Positions 43,583-56,212 of a stretch of DNA of 64,000 nucleotides are shown piece after piece. The DNA comes from Bidens hawaiensis. Lineage: Eukaryota > Streptophyta > Magnoliopsida > Asterales > Asteraceae. Below the pieces are notes generated by a model. The model was not told the origin of the DNA, did no database searches, and saw nothing but the letters and a program-made list of their open reading frames with translations. The stretch lies in NCBI GenBank assembly GCA_021521415.1, contig JAIQDT010009015.1, positions 26,461 to 90,460 on the forward strand, given 5' to 3'. Within the stretch, counting starts at the first letter, position 1; each line of letters starts with the position of its first letter. Position numbers and translations under genes: made by a program.

Positions 43583-45895
43583 CTTCTCGTGAGTCAGTAT
43601 GTAGTACAGTGTACAGCTATGAGCCTGAATCTGTAATATGATACCTAAGTCGTTACTATACAATTTTCATAAATTAAATCCGTGTCAACCGGTACATCTG
43701 GGGACACTGTTAACCCAGTACTGTACTCGATCCGGGGACAATGTTAACCCAGAGACACTTCTCAGGACTCAGATTGTGATATCTCTTAGAGTTTATCCGT
43801 CAAAATTATTATTATTATGTGTTCCCCGTTTTGCGTGCCTAGCACGGTTATCCGTTTTTATGTTTCAAAAATGAGTTTGGTCACACACGACCCGAAAATA
43901 GTGTTTGACTGATATTTTAGTTAAAGCCGTGAATTTAGAGCTCGGTTTAGACGCCCCGTTTGGCCGCGGGACCCGTTTCCGTCGTTAATACACCGGAAAC
44001 TGCTAAATCGGGTAAAATTACCCAAATCATCCGAATTATTTTCGGATGATTTATTTTTACTTGATTAACTTAGTTTCATGAAAATAGTCCATTTTTAGGG
44101 TTTTTATACACCAGTCAGCTCGCTTAGGCGAACTTTGCCGGTTTACGCGTTTTAAGCTTTAAAAGTTTGTTTTTATGTTCTTTTTAGCACAAATAATTAT
44201 CCGTTTAGTCTCGGATCTTGAAATTTTGCACAAATCACTTTTTGACAGTAAGGAATTTTATAAAAATATTTCCAGAATTAATTTTTATATTTAACATTTA
44301 TTTATCTATTTTTAAACGTCATTTAAACACCAAATATATCGAAAATACCAAACGACCTTAGAAAAATCCCAAATTTTTCTGGGATGACCCCTACCATCCA
44401 CATAGTTCCCTGGAATTTTTCCAGAACCAAAATCTCATTTTTCATTCCATTTTCACCAAAACCGAGCTAGAAAACCCTAGAACTCGTTTTACCGAAAAGC
44501 CTACTTAGACTTCTCCAACGGATCTGAAATTTTGTTTGTAACTTTTATATGTTATAAAAAGCTTATCTGGAATTTTCCAGAATTTTTCATGATGTTTAAC
44601 TATTTTTCATCATTTTTAGACAAAACCGAGCATTAAATTCACCAAATATTCATCCTTTGTCCAAAAATTACCAAATTTTCACAGATCTCATATTTTCATG
44701 TGTAGATCATCTCTGTGAAATTTCATGACTCAACTTTAAGTCTATCACAATCTGTCCAAATCATATAAATCATACGAAAAAACCGAACTACCTTGTGTTT
44801 CTAGCTTTAGATCGCCAAGATCTTGCTTTCTAGCCTTTGCTAGCAACTAGATATAACACCTACAAGCACAATAACACCACACCAAGCAAGTTGCACCCAC
44901 AATCAAGCCATTTCTTTCATGGTTTCGGTTAAGACATCAAAACAAAGATTTTAACCGTAAAAATTCGTTTTTGACTCTTTTAACTCCTTTCTTGGACCAA
45001 GATCCCTTGTATAACTTGTATACATCACCTGATCATGCAAGAATCGGTTTCATCTCGGGTTTTCACCCATTTTTCACTTGAAACCTCATTTTCTCAAGAT
45101 TATGGAATTAAAACTATGAATTAACCCTTACAATCATGCTTTTACCTTGTGATTCTTGTTAAAAATCAAGGATTTAGGATTAATGTATGAAGGGTTGAGA
45201 GAATTTTGAGAGTGTGATGATAGAAAAAGAAAAATGGAAGCCAAGGGGTTCCCCCTTGGTCCGATCGGTCCCCTTAAGGGGGTGGGGTGGGGCCCACTCC
45301 CTCATTCTTGGCCACAAGTTCAGATTACGCAATCTGGATAATGTTTTGGATAATCTGGTTCAGTTCGTTTTTCGGTTAAACGTGTAAGTCGGCTTAAAAC
45401 GAGGCTAAAACGGTCGTTTTTTCGGCATAAGAATGAAATTTATATAAAACCGATTTAAAAACTTTAAAAACTTAAACCATGACATTTATTGACTTAACAC
45501 ATCATATTGTCAGTAATTGTGCATCTTTTTCGGCTTGATCGATCGCCTCTTGCTTGGTTTGGCATTAAAGGTTTCGTTTAACGTACCGACGTACCATTAA
45601 ATCGAAAACTCTTTTCTGTGCTTTAATTCACTTATCCCGAAGCTTTAATACTTCGTAAACATCACTAAACATTATATATTTCGTCTATAATGTAATCCCC
45701 GATTCGTTCGGGTTTCAATAACCGTTCATCGGTTAATCGTAATTCCAATACGACTGGCTGTACATTCGAGTATAATTCGTACTGTGAATCTTATATACTC
45801 GTATAAACACATTATAATTCATATATTCAGTATTAAATAACACGTAAATAGTATATACCGGCTAGGGTATACCTGAATTTGCCGGAATCGTTACA

Positions 45896-45907
45896 TTCTC
45901 CCCCCGT
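45896..45907 (-). promoter_or_regulatory. E2 polypurine tract
   Basis: ACGGGGGGAGAA on the minus strand, directly before the 3' LTR. Confidence 0.85.
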
Positions 45908-45931
45908 TACAAAAATTTCGTCCTCGAAATT

Positions 45932-48900
45932 TTACGCGTCAACTACTTCCTTTTGAGGAAATAGGTGGGGGTATTTCTTCCGAAATTCGTCCTTTCGTTC
46001 CCATGTATATTCTGGGCCTCGTTGCGAGTTCCATCTAACTTTGACCAACGAGATCTTATTGTGTCTAAGTTGCTTGATTTTCCCGTCCACTATTTCTATG
46101 GGTTCCTCTACGAAATTAAGCTTATCACTTATTTGGACACCCTCTAAGGGTAACACCGATGTCTCATCCGACAGACACCTTTTCAGGTTCGACACGTGAA
46201 ACACATTGTGAACTGCACTCAGTTCATCATGCAGTTCTAATCGGTATGCTACAGGACCGATTTTTGCAGTAATGTCGAATGGTCCAATGTATCTAGGGGC
46301 TAACTTCCCCGCCTTTCCAAATCTGACTACTCCTTTCCAAGGTGATACTTTCAAATACACTTTATCACCTTTCTCAAATGATAACGGTTTTCTACGGGTA
46401 TTGGCATAACTCTTCTGCCGATCCCGTGCGGCCTCCAGATTGTTCTTAATTTCAAGGATTTTGCTGGTCGTTTCCTGGACCAGATCTGATCTAATAACCT
46501 GTGTGTCGCCCACTTCAGTCCAGCAGAGTGGTGATCGGCACTTCCGTCCATACAATGCTTCGTAAGGTGCTGCCTTTATACTGCTATGGTAACTGTTATT
46601 ATAGGAAAATTCAACGAGTGGGAGATGTTGATCCCAATTTCCCTTAAAATCCAGTACACACGCACGAAGCAAATCCTCCAGGGTTTGGATGGTCCTCTCA
46701 GACTGACCATCGGTCTGAGGGTGGTAAGCTGTGCTTAAATCAATACGCGTTCCCAACGCTTCTTGGACAGCTTGCCAAAGATTGGAGGTGAAATGGCTAT
46801 CCCGATCGGAGATGATCGAGATGGGTATACCATGACGAGACACAATTTCATTTATATAAATCTGCGCAATTCTCTCAGTGTTATAATTATTTCTAATCAG
46901 AATAAAATGTGCCGATTTGGTTAATCGATCCACGATTACCCAAATTGCATCATGTCCTCGGGACGTCTTGGGGAGATGTGTCACAAAATCCATCGTGATC
47001 TGCTCCCACTTCCATTCAGGAATTTCTGGTTGTTGTAACATTCCCGAGGGTTTCTGGTGCTCCGCCTTAACCCTCGCACAAGTCGTACACTTACTGACGT
47101 ACGTGGCTATATCCTTTTTCATACCCGGCCACCAGTAGTATTCCTTCACATCCTTGTACATCTTATCCGATCCCGGATGTATGGAATATTTCGATCTATG
47201 CGCTTCGTCCATGATTAATTCTCGAAGGTCATGGAGGGTCGGGATCCAAACCCGATTTTTGAAATAGAGAATTTCGTCCTCGCGCTGTTCGAAATTCTTC
47301 TCATTGCCGTAAAGTCCCTCGTTTTCCATTTGTTCGTCTTTCAACGCCTCACGTTGTGCGACTCGAATCAAATCCGAAAGGTTCGACTGGACTATCATCC
47401 CCAGCGCTCGCACACGTAATGGTTTAACTCGATCTTTCCTACTCAAGGCATCGGCTACGACGTTAGTCTTGCCGGGGTGATAACGGATGTCACAGTCATA
47501 GTCGCTTAACAACTCGACCCATCTTCGTTGCCTCATATTCAGTTCTTTCTGATCGAATATGTGTTGCAAACTTTTATGATCGGTGAAGATGGTGCACTTT
47601 GTACCGTAGAGATAATGTCTCTAGATTTAAGTGCGAAGATCACCGCTCCCAATTCTAAGTCATGAGTAGTGTAATTTTTCTCGTGTACTTTTAACTGTCG
47701 AGAAGCATAGGCTATAACCTTATTATTCTGCATCAACACGCATCCTATCCCTCTACGGGATGCGTCACAATACACGACAAAACCATCGTCTCCGTCGGGG
47801 AGACTTAAGATCGGCGCTTGGCACAATCTTTGTTTTAGCGTTTGAAACGCCGTTTCCTGCCCTTCTCCCCATTCATACTTTCGATCCTTTTGAGTCAGAA
47901 GGGTTAAAGGTTGGGCGATGCTGGAAAAGTTCTCTATAAATCGACGATAGTATCCAGCTAAGCCTAAGAATTGGCGGATTTCCTTTGGCGATTTAGGCGC
48001 TTGCCAATTCTTAACTGCTTCAACCTTACTTGGATCAACGTGTATTCCTTGATGGTTTATAACGTGACCAAGGAATTGCACTTCTTGTAACCAGAAGTTA
48101 CACTTGGAGAATTTTGCATACAACTTCTCCTGATTTAGAAGCTCTAAAATTAATCTTAAGTGTTGCTCGTGCTCTTCTTTACTCTTCGAGTATATCAAAA
48201 TATCGTCAATAAACACGATGACGAATTTGTCGAGGTAGGGTTTACAGACTCGATTCATGGGATCCATGAATACTGCTGGCGCATTTGTTAGCCCAAAAGG
48301 CATAACTAAGAACTCGTAATAGCCGTAGCGAGTCCGGAATGCGGTTTTTGGGATATCCTCCTCCTGAATTCTAACCTGATGGTAACCCGATCTAAGATCT
48401 ATTTTTGAGAAGTAGCTCGCACCTTGTAGTTGGTCGAACAGGTCATCAATTCGGGGAAGAGGGTACCTATTTTTGATTGTTAACTTGTTCAATTCCCTGT
48501 AATCAATGCACATTCTAAGGCTCCCGTCCTTCTTTTTCACGAACAGTACAGGTGCATCCCACGGGGAATAACTGGGACGTATAAATCCTTTATCCAACAA
48601 TTCTTGCAACTGGTTGGATAATTCTTGCATCTCGGATGGTGCAAGTCGGTAGGGCGCTTAGCAACAGGGCCAACTTGAGGTAATAAGTCGATTCTGAATT
48701 CGACCTGTTGGGTTGGCGGTAATCCAGGAAGTTCTTCTGGGAAAACTTGTGGAAATTCGCGCACCACTGGAATATCATCCACTCGTTTCTCCTCAGAATC
48801 TGTGGCAGTCAAGCTCGCTAGATACGCCACGCATCCCTGGCGTATATATTTTAACACCTTGAGGTGGGATATAAATGGTATCATGGTGCCTGACTTTTCT

Positions 48901-50648
48901 CCTTGCACTAATACCTCTTCGTCATCCGACACCCGGATCTTGACGATTTTCTTTTCACAGTTTATTTCTACTTTGTTACGTGCTAACCAATCCATTCCCA
49001 CTATCACGTCAAAACTACCCAATTCTACCGGTAACAAGTCAATCGGAAGGGATTGATCGTTCAGAATAAAAGGGCAATTCCGAACTATTCGATTAACTAT
49101 CATGGTTTTACCGTTAGCGACTTCTACGGTATAAGGTTCTATGGTTTCACCAATTAGAAGGTTTGCTATCGACAGGAATTTAACGGAGACAAAACTTCTG
49201 TCGGCACCCGTATCAAATAATACAGAAGCGTAATGGTCAGAGACGAGGAATTTACCTGTCACTACGCTGGGGTCCTGGCGTGCTTCGCTCGTCCCCATCA
49301 CGAATGCTCGGCCTCTCGCCGGATTGGACGACGATGCCTGACCCGTGGTTTGCCTCCCGTTTCCTCCCTGGTTCAGTTTCGGACAGTGTCTTTTGAAGTG
49401 ATCCGTGCTACCGCATTCATAGCAAGCACGGCTGGTGGTCACCATTTGGTTTCCTTGCGGGTTTTGCTGTCGGGCTGGTTGGGTCTTAAATGGCTGCGCA
49501 CGGATAGGTTGCGGTTGTCGGTTCAGGTTGTTCAGGTTTGTCCTACAACTCGGTGCGTAGTGCCCAATCCTGCCACACCGGTGGCACACCACCTCTTTGC
49601 ACACGCCACCATGGTGGTAACCGCATTTCCCACACTTAGGAAACGTTCCCTTCTGCGGTTCTTGCCTTCCGCCTGAACTAGTCATGGCGTAGTTCTTGGC
49701 AGTGGGCCTAGCACGTTTATTTTGCTGCTTTTCCTGGATCCTATGGTCATGTGTACCCCGCTTTCCCCCAGCGGATTCTCCCGCCACCTTCAGTGACCCG
49801 CTCCTTACGAAATCATACGTGACGATACCAGCTTGCGTCACCGCACCCTCATACGTCTGGTGTCCCCCAGAATTGACTATACTCTTTACAACTGGAGTTA
49901 GCCCCCAAATATAACGCTCAACCCTCTTCGACTCTGGGGTGACCAACCATGGTACCAATCGCGACAACTCATTAAACCGGTTCGTATAACCCAAATGGTC
50001 TGCCCCCTGCATCTCCAGGTTCCACAATTCATTTTCTAATTTCTGCAATTCGTTTTTCGGGCAGAAATGTTCCAGTACAAGAGCCTTGAGCTCTGTCCAG
50101 GTCATGCGGTTTGTCGCCGCCTGACCCCGGTTCTGCACTATTGTGTTCCACCATGTCAAGGCATGGTCCGTGAATGTGCAGGTGGTGTACTTAACAACAC
50201 AATCCTCGGGGCAGTTGCTGATGCTCACAACTGATTCTATTTTCTCGATCCACTTAACCAACCCATTTGGTCCTTCAGACCCGCTAAACTCTAGGGGTTT
50301 GCACAACATAAAGTCTTTGATCGAACATCCCCTGGATGCAGGAATCGGTTCAGTACGGTTCGTCTCTACAGTAGGTATAGGGCCATTACTGTCCGTAACG
50401 ACCACCCTAGGCGGTGCGTCATTACTCGGAATCGTGTTATCGTTCTGTGGAGGATTAGCATTTTGTTCCCCGTCATTATTGGTGGTCGTTTGATTGCTCG
50501 GGGGGGTTGGATTGGTCGAATTGTTAATACTGGCGGCAATGCGCCATACTATATCCGGTATCGCCGCCTCCAACTGTTGAGCAATCAAACGGCTCACATC
50601 CACTTCCGACATTTGAGCTGATCGTTTTGGTGCCATTCTACACAACAT
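45932..50648 (-). pseudogene. E2 Gag-Pol, broken by two frameshifts
   Basis: The first open part (50648-48537) has Gag, three Cys-rich knuckles (CGKCGYHHGGVC, CHRCGRIGHYAPSC, CYECGSTDHFKRHC), protease DTGAD and the RT start. A one-base loss near 48653 (after GPVAKRP) shifts into the second part (48630-47539) with RT ([23 protein letters not shown]). A one-base loss near 47622 plus a TGG-to-TAG change in the RNase H region shifts into the third part (47569-45932) with RNase H end, integrase ([19 protein letters not shown]) and a chromodomain-like tail ([16 protein letters not shown]). The protein is closely similar to E1 through pol and diverged in Gag. The likely start is the Met at 50636 (MAPKRS). 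It cannot make full Pol. Confidence 0.93.
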
Positions 50649-51007
50649 TCAGAAAAATACATGTAATTAATACAAATTCCAATCATAAAACACAACACAC
50701 ATTCCATTCATTAATAAACATTAGTACATATTACACAAACATCCGTTCACATTACTTCCCTGTCACCATTACATAGGTTAAGTTTTCATACATAGGGCCT
50801 ATGTCGGCATCATCTCGACATAACCCGCAATGGGTCAGTGCTTGAATGATACCTAAAAGTATCTATAATGATATACCCCAAAAGAGACCCCCTAAGGGCC
50901 AGTGGTTGTATTATAACTACACAAGATTCACTCTATGTTAGCATCACCACTAACTGCTTACACAGAGTATCAAAAAGCGGTCCCTGTCTACTCCTATCCT
51001 AACACAA

Positions 51008-51619
51008 CTAAACACGGTGGTATACCAACCCCACCAACACAGCCACCAACACCACCATCACAGCCAACATACCCCGGATCCGGGTCTCCATCCGGCCGAT
51101 CATCCACTGGGAGTATGAGCACTCCCTCTTCAACTGCGCAATCGCATACTGGTGGTCCAGTATGCAGTCCCCCAGATACATCCGCCTCTGCACTCCCACT
51201 GTCAAGGCGGCGGAGTGCTCATTCACCTGCTCGGTGAGCACTCGAAGCCATGCCGCCGCGTCCCTTTCCTGCCTAGGGAGACCCCACACAGGTGGAGTCA
51301 CAGGCTCAGGCTGGGAGTGGGAGGACTCGCCCCGACGGGTAGCAGGTCTGGGTGGGGGAGAGGTAGGTGGGACATGCGGGACACTGATCCGCGCCGTGAG
51401 GCGGGGTCCGAATCCGGGAGGGATAGGGGTGGCCTGTGGTGCGGGTGGGGTGGGGGATCTGACAATCCTGACTGGGGAGGACTGGCTAGAGCTCCTACGA
51501 CTAGCCTCGCTAGGCTCAGAGCTGGATGATATGCGTAGACTCCCAGAGTTCCCGGAGCTGACTTCCTCCGGGTCCTCCTCCACCGACAAACTATGAGTTC
51601 TCGACATTCTTACCTGCAC
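51008..51619 (-). CDS. Extra ORF upstream of gag in E2, with C-terminal membrane helix
   Basis: 203 codons in the leader between primer site and gag, same strand as gag-pol; the start may be Met 5 (MSRTHS, 51607). The N-terminal half is Ser/Pro/Glu-rich and disordered-looking (SSSEPSEASRRSSSQSSP, PPTSPPPRPATRR). Residues about 118-175 look helical and possibly coiled-coil (WLRVLTEQVNEHSAAL ... YAIAQLKREC). The end is a hydrophobic helix (GMLAVMVVLVAVLVGLVY) with basic flanks, consistent with a tail-anchored membrane protein. It is uninterrupted although gag-pol is broken. No known family is recognised. Its role, if any, is unknown; E1 has no counterpart. Confidence 0.6.
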   Translation of the reverse strand: MQVRMSRTHSLSVEEDPEEVSSGNSGSLRISSSSEPSEASRRSSSQSSPVRIVRSPTPPAPQATPIPPGFGPRLTARISVPHVPPTSPPPRPATRRGESSHSQPEPVTPPVWGLPRQERDAAAWLRVLTEQVNEHSAALTVGVQRRMYLGDCILDHQYAIAQLKRECSYSQWMIGRMETRIRGMLAVMVVLVAVLVGLVYHRV

Positions 51620-51953
51620 ACAAGTTAATCAAACATATAGTTCTTTCCATAGTGTAAACCATAATCAAATTAATATATACTTACATATACAACTTGACCA
51701 CATAACAATATTATCATATATTTGCACATATGTTGCCAATTTTTCCTATTAAAGTCCCCCGTGACTTCCCCTGAATTCCCTCGTGCAGACAAGTCTGTTA
51801 TTATGTTCCGGACCATAATAACTCACTTGTCCATCCAAGTTCATCCAGATCTCGTCACAATAAATTATTAGTTGATATTCAGATCCTATAACACTTGAGC
51901 TACTGGTTATATTTTAGGTATCTTTTAAAGACATCCTAATTCTTTATAACCAA

Positions 51954-51967
51954 TGGCTCTGATACCA
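51954..51967 (-). promoter_or_regulatory. E2 primer binding site (tRNA-iMet)
   Basis: TGGTATCAGAGCCA on the minus strand, five bases inside the 5' LTR end at 51973. Confidence 0.92.
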
Positions 51968-51972
51968 AGTTC

Positions 51973-54900
51973 TGTAACACCCCGTAACCGCAGCGGAAAC
52001 GTAAACGGGATGCAACAGACACGTCTGATATCAACAGCATTGCTTATAAAGAAAACACCACTACATTAATTTAAACGTATTACATTGTTCCGAGTTTCGT
52101 TACCGTCTAGGCGTTATCACATAAGTTTTACCGATAGTACATTAACATATTTAATACAAAATATAGATCCTTAAGCTTCCACAAAATAGCACACATCATC
52201 AAGCACGTATCACTCATTCCAATTTGGGTGTACCTAGAAAGCATGTAAGGAAAACGGGTCAACTACGAATAGTTGGTGAGTTTCACTAATTTAAATAAAC
52301 CATGACAATTCATTATAATAATCATATATTAGCGATGAAATTATGCCGAGCCAACAAGTGAAACCTTTGTTAACCCAGAAACATATCTAATAACCTCTGG
52401 GGACACTGTTAACCCAGAAACATATCTAATAACCTCTGGGGACACTGTTAACCCAGAAACAGATTTAATAACCTCTAGGGACACTGTTAACCCAGAAACC
52501 CATTTAATAACCTCTGGGGACACTGTTAACCCAGAAATACATTTAATAACCTCTCGGGACACTGTTAACCCAGAACACTGTTTCGGGCCTTACAATGTTA
52601 GCAACTCAGACAATTTCCATCTTAATACATTACCGTACGATTCCCGTACAATAAACATTATATAAATACATTCATTTCCATGCGATCAGCATGTACTTAA
52701 ACATTTTGATAGAAACATGCTTTCCGCCCCGGGAAAATATTTAAAACAGTTCAGTAAAAAGGGGCTCGTGAAACTCACCTTCTCGTGAGTCAGTATGTAG
52801 TACAGTGTACAGCTATGAGCCTGAATCTGTAATATGATACCTAAGTCGTTACTATACAATTTCCATAAATTAAATCCGTGTCAACCGGTACATCTGGGGA
52901 CACTGTTAACCCAGTACTGTACTCGATCCGGGGACAATGTTAACCCAGAGACACTTCTCAGGACTCAGATTGTGATATCTCTTAGAGTTTATCCGTCAAA
53001 ATTATTATTATTATGTGTTCCCCGTTTTGAGTGCCTAGCACGGTTATCCGTTTTTATGTTTCAAAAATGAGTTTGGTCACACACGACCCGAAAATAGTGT
53101 TTGATTGATATTTTAGTTAAAGCCGTGAATTTAGAGCTCGGTTTAGACGCCCCGTTTGGCCGCGGGACCCGTTTCCGTCGTTAATACACCGGAAACTGCT
53201 AAATCGGGTAAAATTACCCAAATCATCCGAATTATTTTCGGATGATTTATTTTTACTTGATTAACTTAGTTTCATGAAAATAGTCCATTTTTAGGGTTTT
53301 TATACACCAGTCAGCTCGCTTAGGCGAACTTTGCCGGTTTACCGCGTTTTAAGCTTTAAAAGTTTGTTTTTATGTTCTTTTTAGCACAAATAATTATCCG
53401 TTTAGTCTCGGATCTTGAAATTTTGCACAAATCACTTTTTGACAGTAAGGAATTTTATAAAAATATTTCTAGAATTAATTTTTATATTTAACATTTATTT
53501 ATCTATTTTTAAACTTCATTTAAACACCAAATATATCGAAAATACCAAACGACCTTAGAAAAATCCCAAATTTTTCTGGGATGACCCCTGCCATCCACAT
53601 AGTTCCCTGTAATTTTTCCAGAACCAAAATCTCATTTTTCATGCCATTTTCACCAAAACCGAGCTAGAAAACCCTAGAACTCGTTTTACCGAAAAGCCTA
53701 CTTAGACTTCTCCAACGGATCTGAAATTTTGTGTGTGACTTTTATATGTTATAAAAAGCTTATCTGGAATTTTCCAGAATTTTTCATGATGTTTAACTAT
53801 TTTTCATCATTTTTAGCCAAAACCGAGCATTAAATTCACCAAATATTCATCCTTTGTCCAAAAATTACTAAACTTTCACAGATCTCATATTTTCATGTGT
53901 AGATCATCTCTGTGAAATTTCATGACTCAACTTTAAGTCTATCACAATCTGTCCAAATCATATAAATCATACGAAAAAACCGAACTACCTTGTGTTTCTA
54001 GCTTTAGATCGCTAAGATCTTGCTTTCTAGCCTTTGCTAGCAACTAGATATAACACCTACAAGCACAATAAAACCACACCAAGCAAGTTACACCCACAAT
54101 CAAGCCATTTCTTTCATGGTTTCGGTTAAGACATCAAAACAAAGATTTTAACCGTAAAAATTCGTTTTTGACTCTTTTAACTCCTTTCTTGGACCAAGAT
54201 CCCTTGTATAACTTGTATACATCACCTGATCATGCAAGAATCGATTTCATCTCGGGTTTTCACCCATTTTTCACTTGAAACCTCATTTTCTCAAGATTAT
54301 GGAATTAAAACTATGAATTAACCCTTACAATCATGCTTTACCTTGTGATTCTTGTTAAAAATCAAGGATTTAGGATGAATGTATGAAGGGTTGAGAGAAT
54401 TTTGAGAGTGTGATGATAGAAAAAAGAAAAATGGAAGCCAAGGGGTTCCCCCTTGGTCCGATCGGTCCCCTTAAGGGGGTGGGGTGGGGCCCACTCCCTC
54501 ATTCTTGGCCACAAGTTCAGATTACGCAATCTGGATAATGTTTTGGATAATCTGGTTCAGTTCGTTTTTCGGTTAAACGTGTAAGTCGGCTTAAAACGAG
54601 GCTAAAACGGTCGTTTTTTCGGCATAAGAATGAAATTTATATAAAATCGATTTAAAAACTTTAAAAACATAAACCATGACATTTATTGACTTAACACATC
54701 ATATTGTCGGTAATTGTGCATCTTTTTCGGCTTGATCGATTGCCTCTTGCTTGGTTTGGCATTAAAGGTTTCGTTTAACATACCGACGTACCATTAAATC
54801 GAAAACTCTTTTCTGTGCTTTAATTCACTTATCCCGAAGCTTTAATACTTCGTAAACATCACTAAACATTATATATTTCGTCTATAATGTAATCCCTGAT

Positions 54901-55092
54901 TCGTTCGGGTTTCAATAACCGTTCATCGGTTAATCGTAATTCCAATACGACTAGCTGTACATTCGAGTATAATTCGTACTGTGAATCTTATATACTCGTA
55001 TAAACACATTATAATTCATATATTCAGTATTAAATAACACGTAAATAGTATATACCGGCTAGGGTATACCTGAATTTGCCGGAATCGTTACA
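51973..55092 (-). repeat. E2 5' LTR
   Basis: 3120 bp, the same structure as the 3' LTR with one more 39-bp unit. The intergenic part between this LTR and the extra ORF (51620-51953) is a leader without features other than the primer site. Confidence 0.92.
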
Positions 55093-55097
55093 GGTTC

Positions 55098-55941
55098 TCT
55101 AGCTCGTGGTGAACTCGTGTCTTGTGTCAGGTGAGTTCACCCCTTTTTACTCTTTAAGTTTTTGGGCTAGCATGTACACTTAAGTGATTTTGCTTGAAGA
55201 ACCGTTTAAATTACCTTGCATAGGCTTATTTATATAGGATAGGCCTTGAAATGATAATACTGAATGATGTATGGATGTTTATGTATATATATTATTGAAT
55301 GGCCAATAATTTGGCGAATGATGTAGTCGTTATCGATTACGGATGTTACGTATGCCTACTTCGTTTTTGCACGCGTTGATGGAATGTTACGTGTTGGAGT
55401 TGTACGTTTTCTCGGCCTTGAATGTTATTATTGAATGTTATATATATATATAGATATATATTTTTTTATATAGGAAAGAATGTATAGAGATGTTTATTAT
55501 TGTCGATATGGTGTTTCTGCAGGGGCTACCGTAGCTTACGGTAGCCACTATAGCATACTGTGACTTCTGAGGAATGAAAATCTATTATTATTAAAGATGT
55601 TATTTATTTAAACTTGAACTCACTCAGCTTAAGCTGACTTTGTGTACATGTTAGTGTGAGTTTCAGGTTAAGAGTTGGATGCTTACCGCTTGGACGTGCT
55701 CGAGACTACTCGGTCGGTTGAAGGCATAATAAGTCAGAAGTTTCAATAAAATTAAACATTCTCTTTTAATGTTTTATTAAATACATTTCAATTTGATTTT
55801 GGGAATTTGTTTTAATAATTTTCCGCTAAACCTATACTATGAATTATTATTTTAATGGAACGAGCTGTTCAAGTTTAAGTATTTTTGTAAATATCGTGTA
55901 TGAGTACCAACTGTGGGACCACCGGGAGTCGGGGTCTTACA
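55098..55941 (+). repeat. X 5' LTR, second part
   Basis: Holds the predicted leader intron 55131-55666: donor GTGTCAG|GTGAGTTCACC, acceptor GAGTTTCAG|GTTAAG. TGAACTCAC at 55615-55623 is complementary to GTGAGTTCA of the donor (9 pairs). The palindrome TCAGCTTAAGCTGA follows at 55624-55637, 29 nt before the 3' splice site. A GGCTACCG-TAGCTTA-CGGTAGCC hairpin lies at 55524-55546. A CAATAAAA poly(A) signal is at about 55744. It ends GGGGTCTTACA. Confidence 0.75.
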
Positions 55942-55944
55942 AGT

Positions 55945-55957
55945 TGGTATTAGAGCC
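55945..55957 (+). promoter_or_regulatory. X primer binding site
   Basis: TGGTATTAGAGCC, one mismatch from the tRNA-iMet complement, three bases after the LTR end. From here to about 57060 is non-coding leader with TA tracts at 56169-56204 and 56527-56546. Confidence 0.85.
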
Positions 55958-56170
55958 ATGGTTCGAGGGATCCGAGCATCCCCGAATGCTTGGACTCGAA
56001 CTGTAAGAAAAGAGACCAGTATGCCCACCGCGAGTAGCTACACGCCAAGAGGTAACTTTAAATTATTTAGTCATTTAATAATACCTAGGATTCGATCCAA
56101 GTAAATAAGTATTGTTATTATGAAATTATTTACTTGATTATTTATACTAAAAGGGGGTATCCTTACCTTG

Positions 56171-56212
<42 letters not shown>

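Larger units (their letters stand above)
42817..45895 (-). repeat. E2 3' LTR
   Basis: In minus-strand sense it runs from 45895 to 42817. It contains a cluster of palindromes at 45241-45290 (a CCAAGGGG/CCCCTTGG stem, GACCGATCGG, CCCCTTAAGGGG), the predicted leader intron at 43078-43582, the 39-bp array and the CGGGGTGTTACA end. Confidence 0.92.
42817..55092 (-). mobile_element. E2: complete but frameshifted chromovirus, minus strand
   Basis: 12276 bp, flanked by the 5-bp duplication GGTTC (42812-42816, 55093-55097). LTRs start TGTAACGATTCC and end CGGGGTGTTACA in minus-strand sense: 42817-45895 (3' LTR, 3079 bp) and 51973-55092 (5' LTR, 3120 bp). The size difference is mostly one 39-bp repeat unit. 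A primer site, a polypurine tract, an extra 203-codon ORF and gag-pol broken by frameshifts are present. The LTR copies show clearly more differences than those of E1, so E2 is older. Confidence 0.93.

Noticed and set aside
43638..43874. 78-codon frame duplicated at 52834
   Set aside because: LTR sequence of E2. It has no protein features.
46351..47419. Open frames opposite to E2 pol and other antisense frames over gag-pol (also 10971-15329)
   Set aside because: Shadows of real pol frames.
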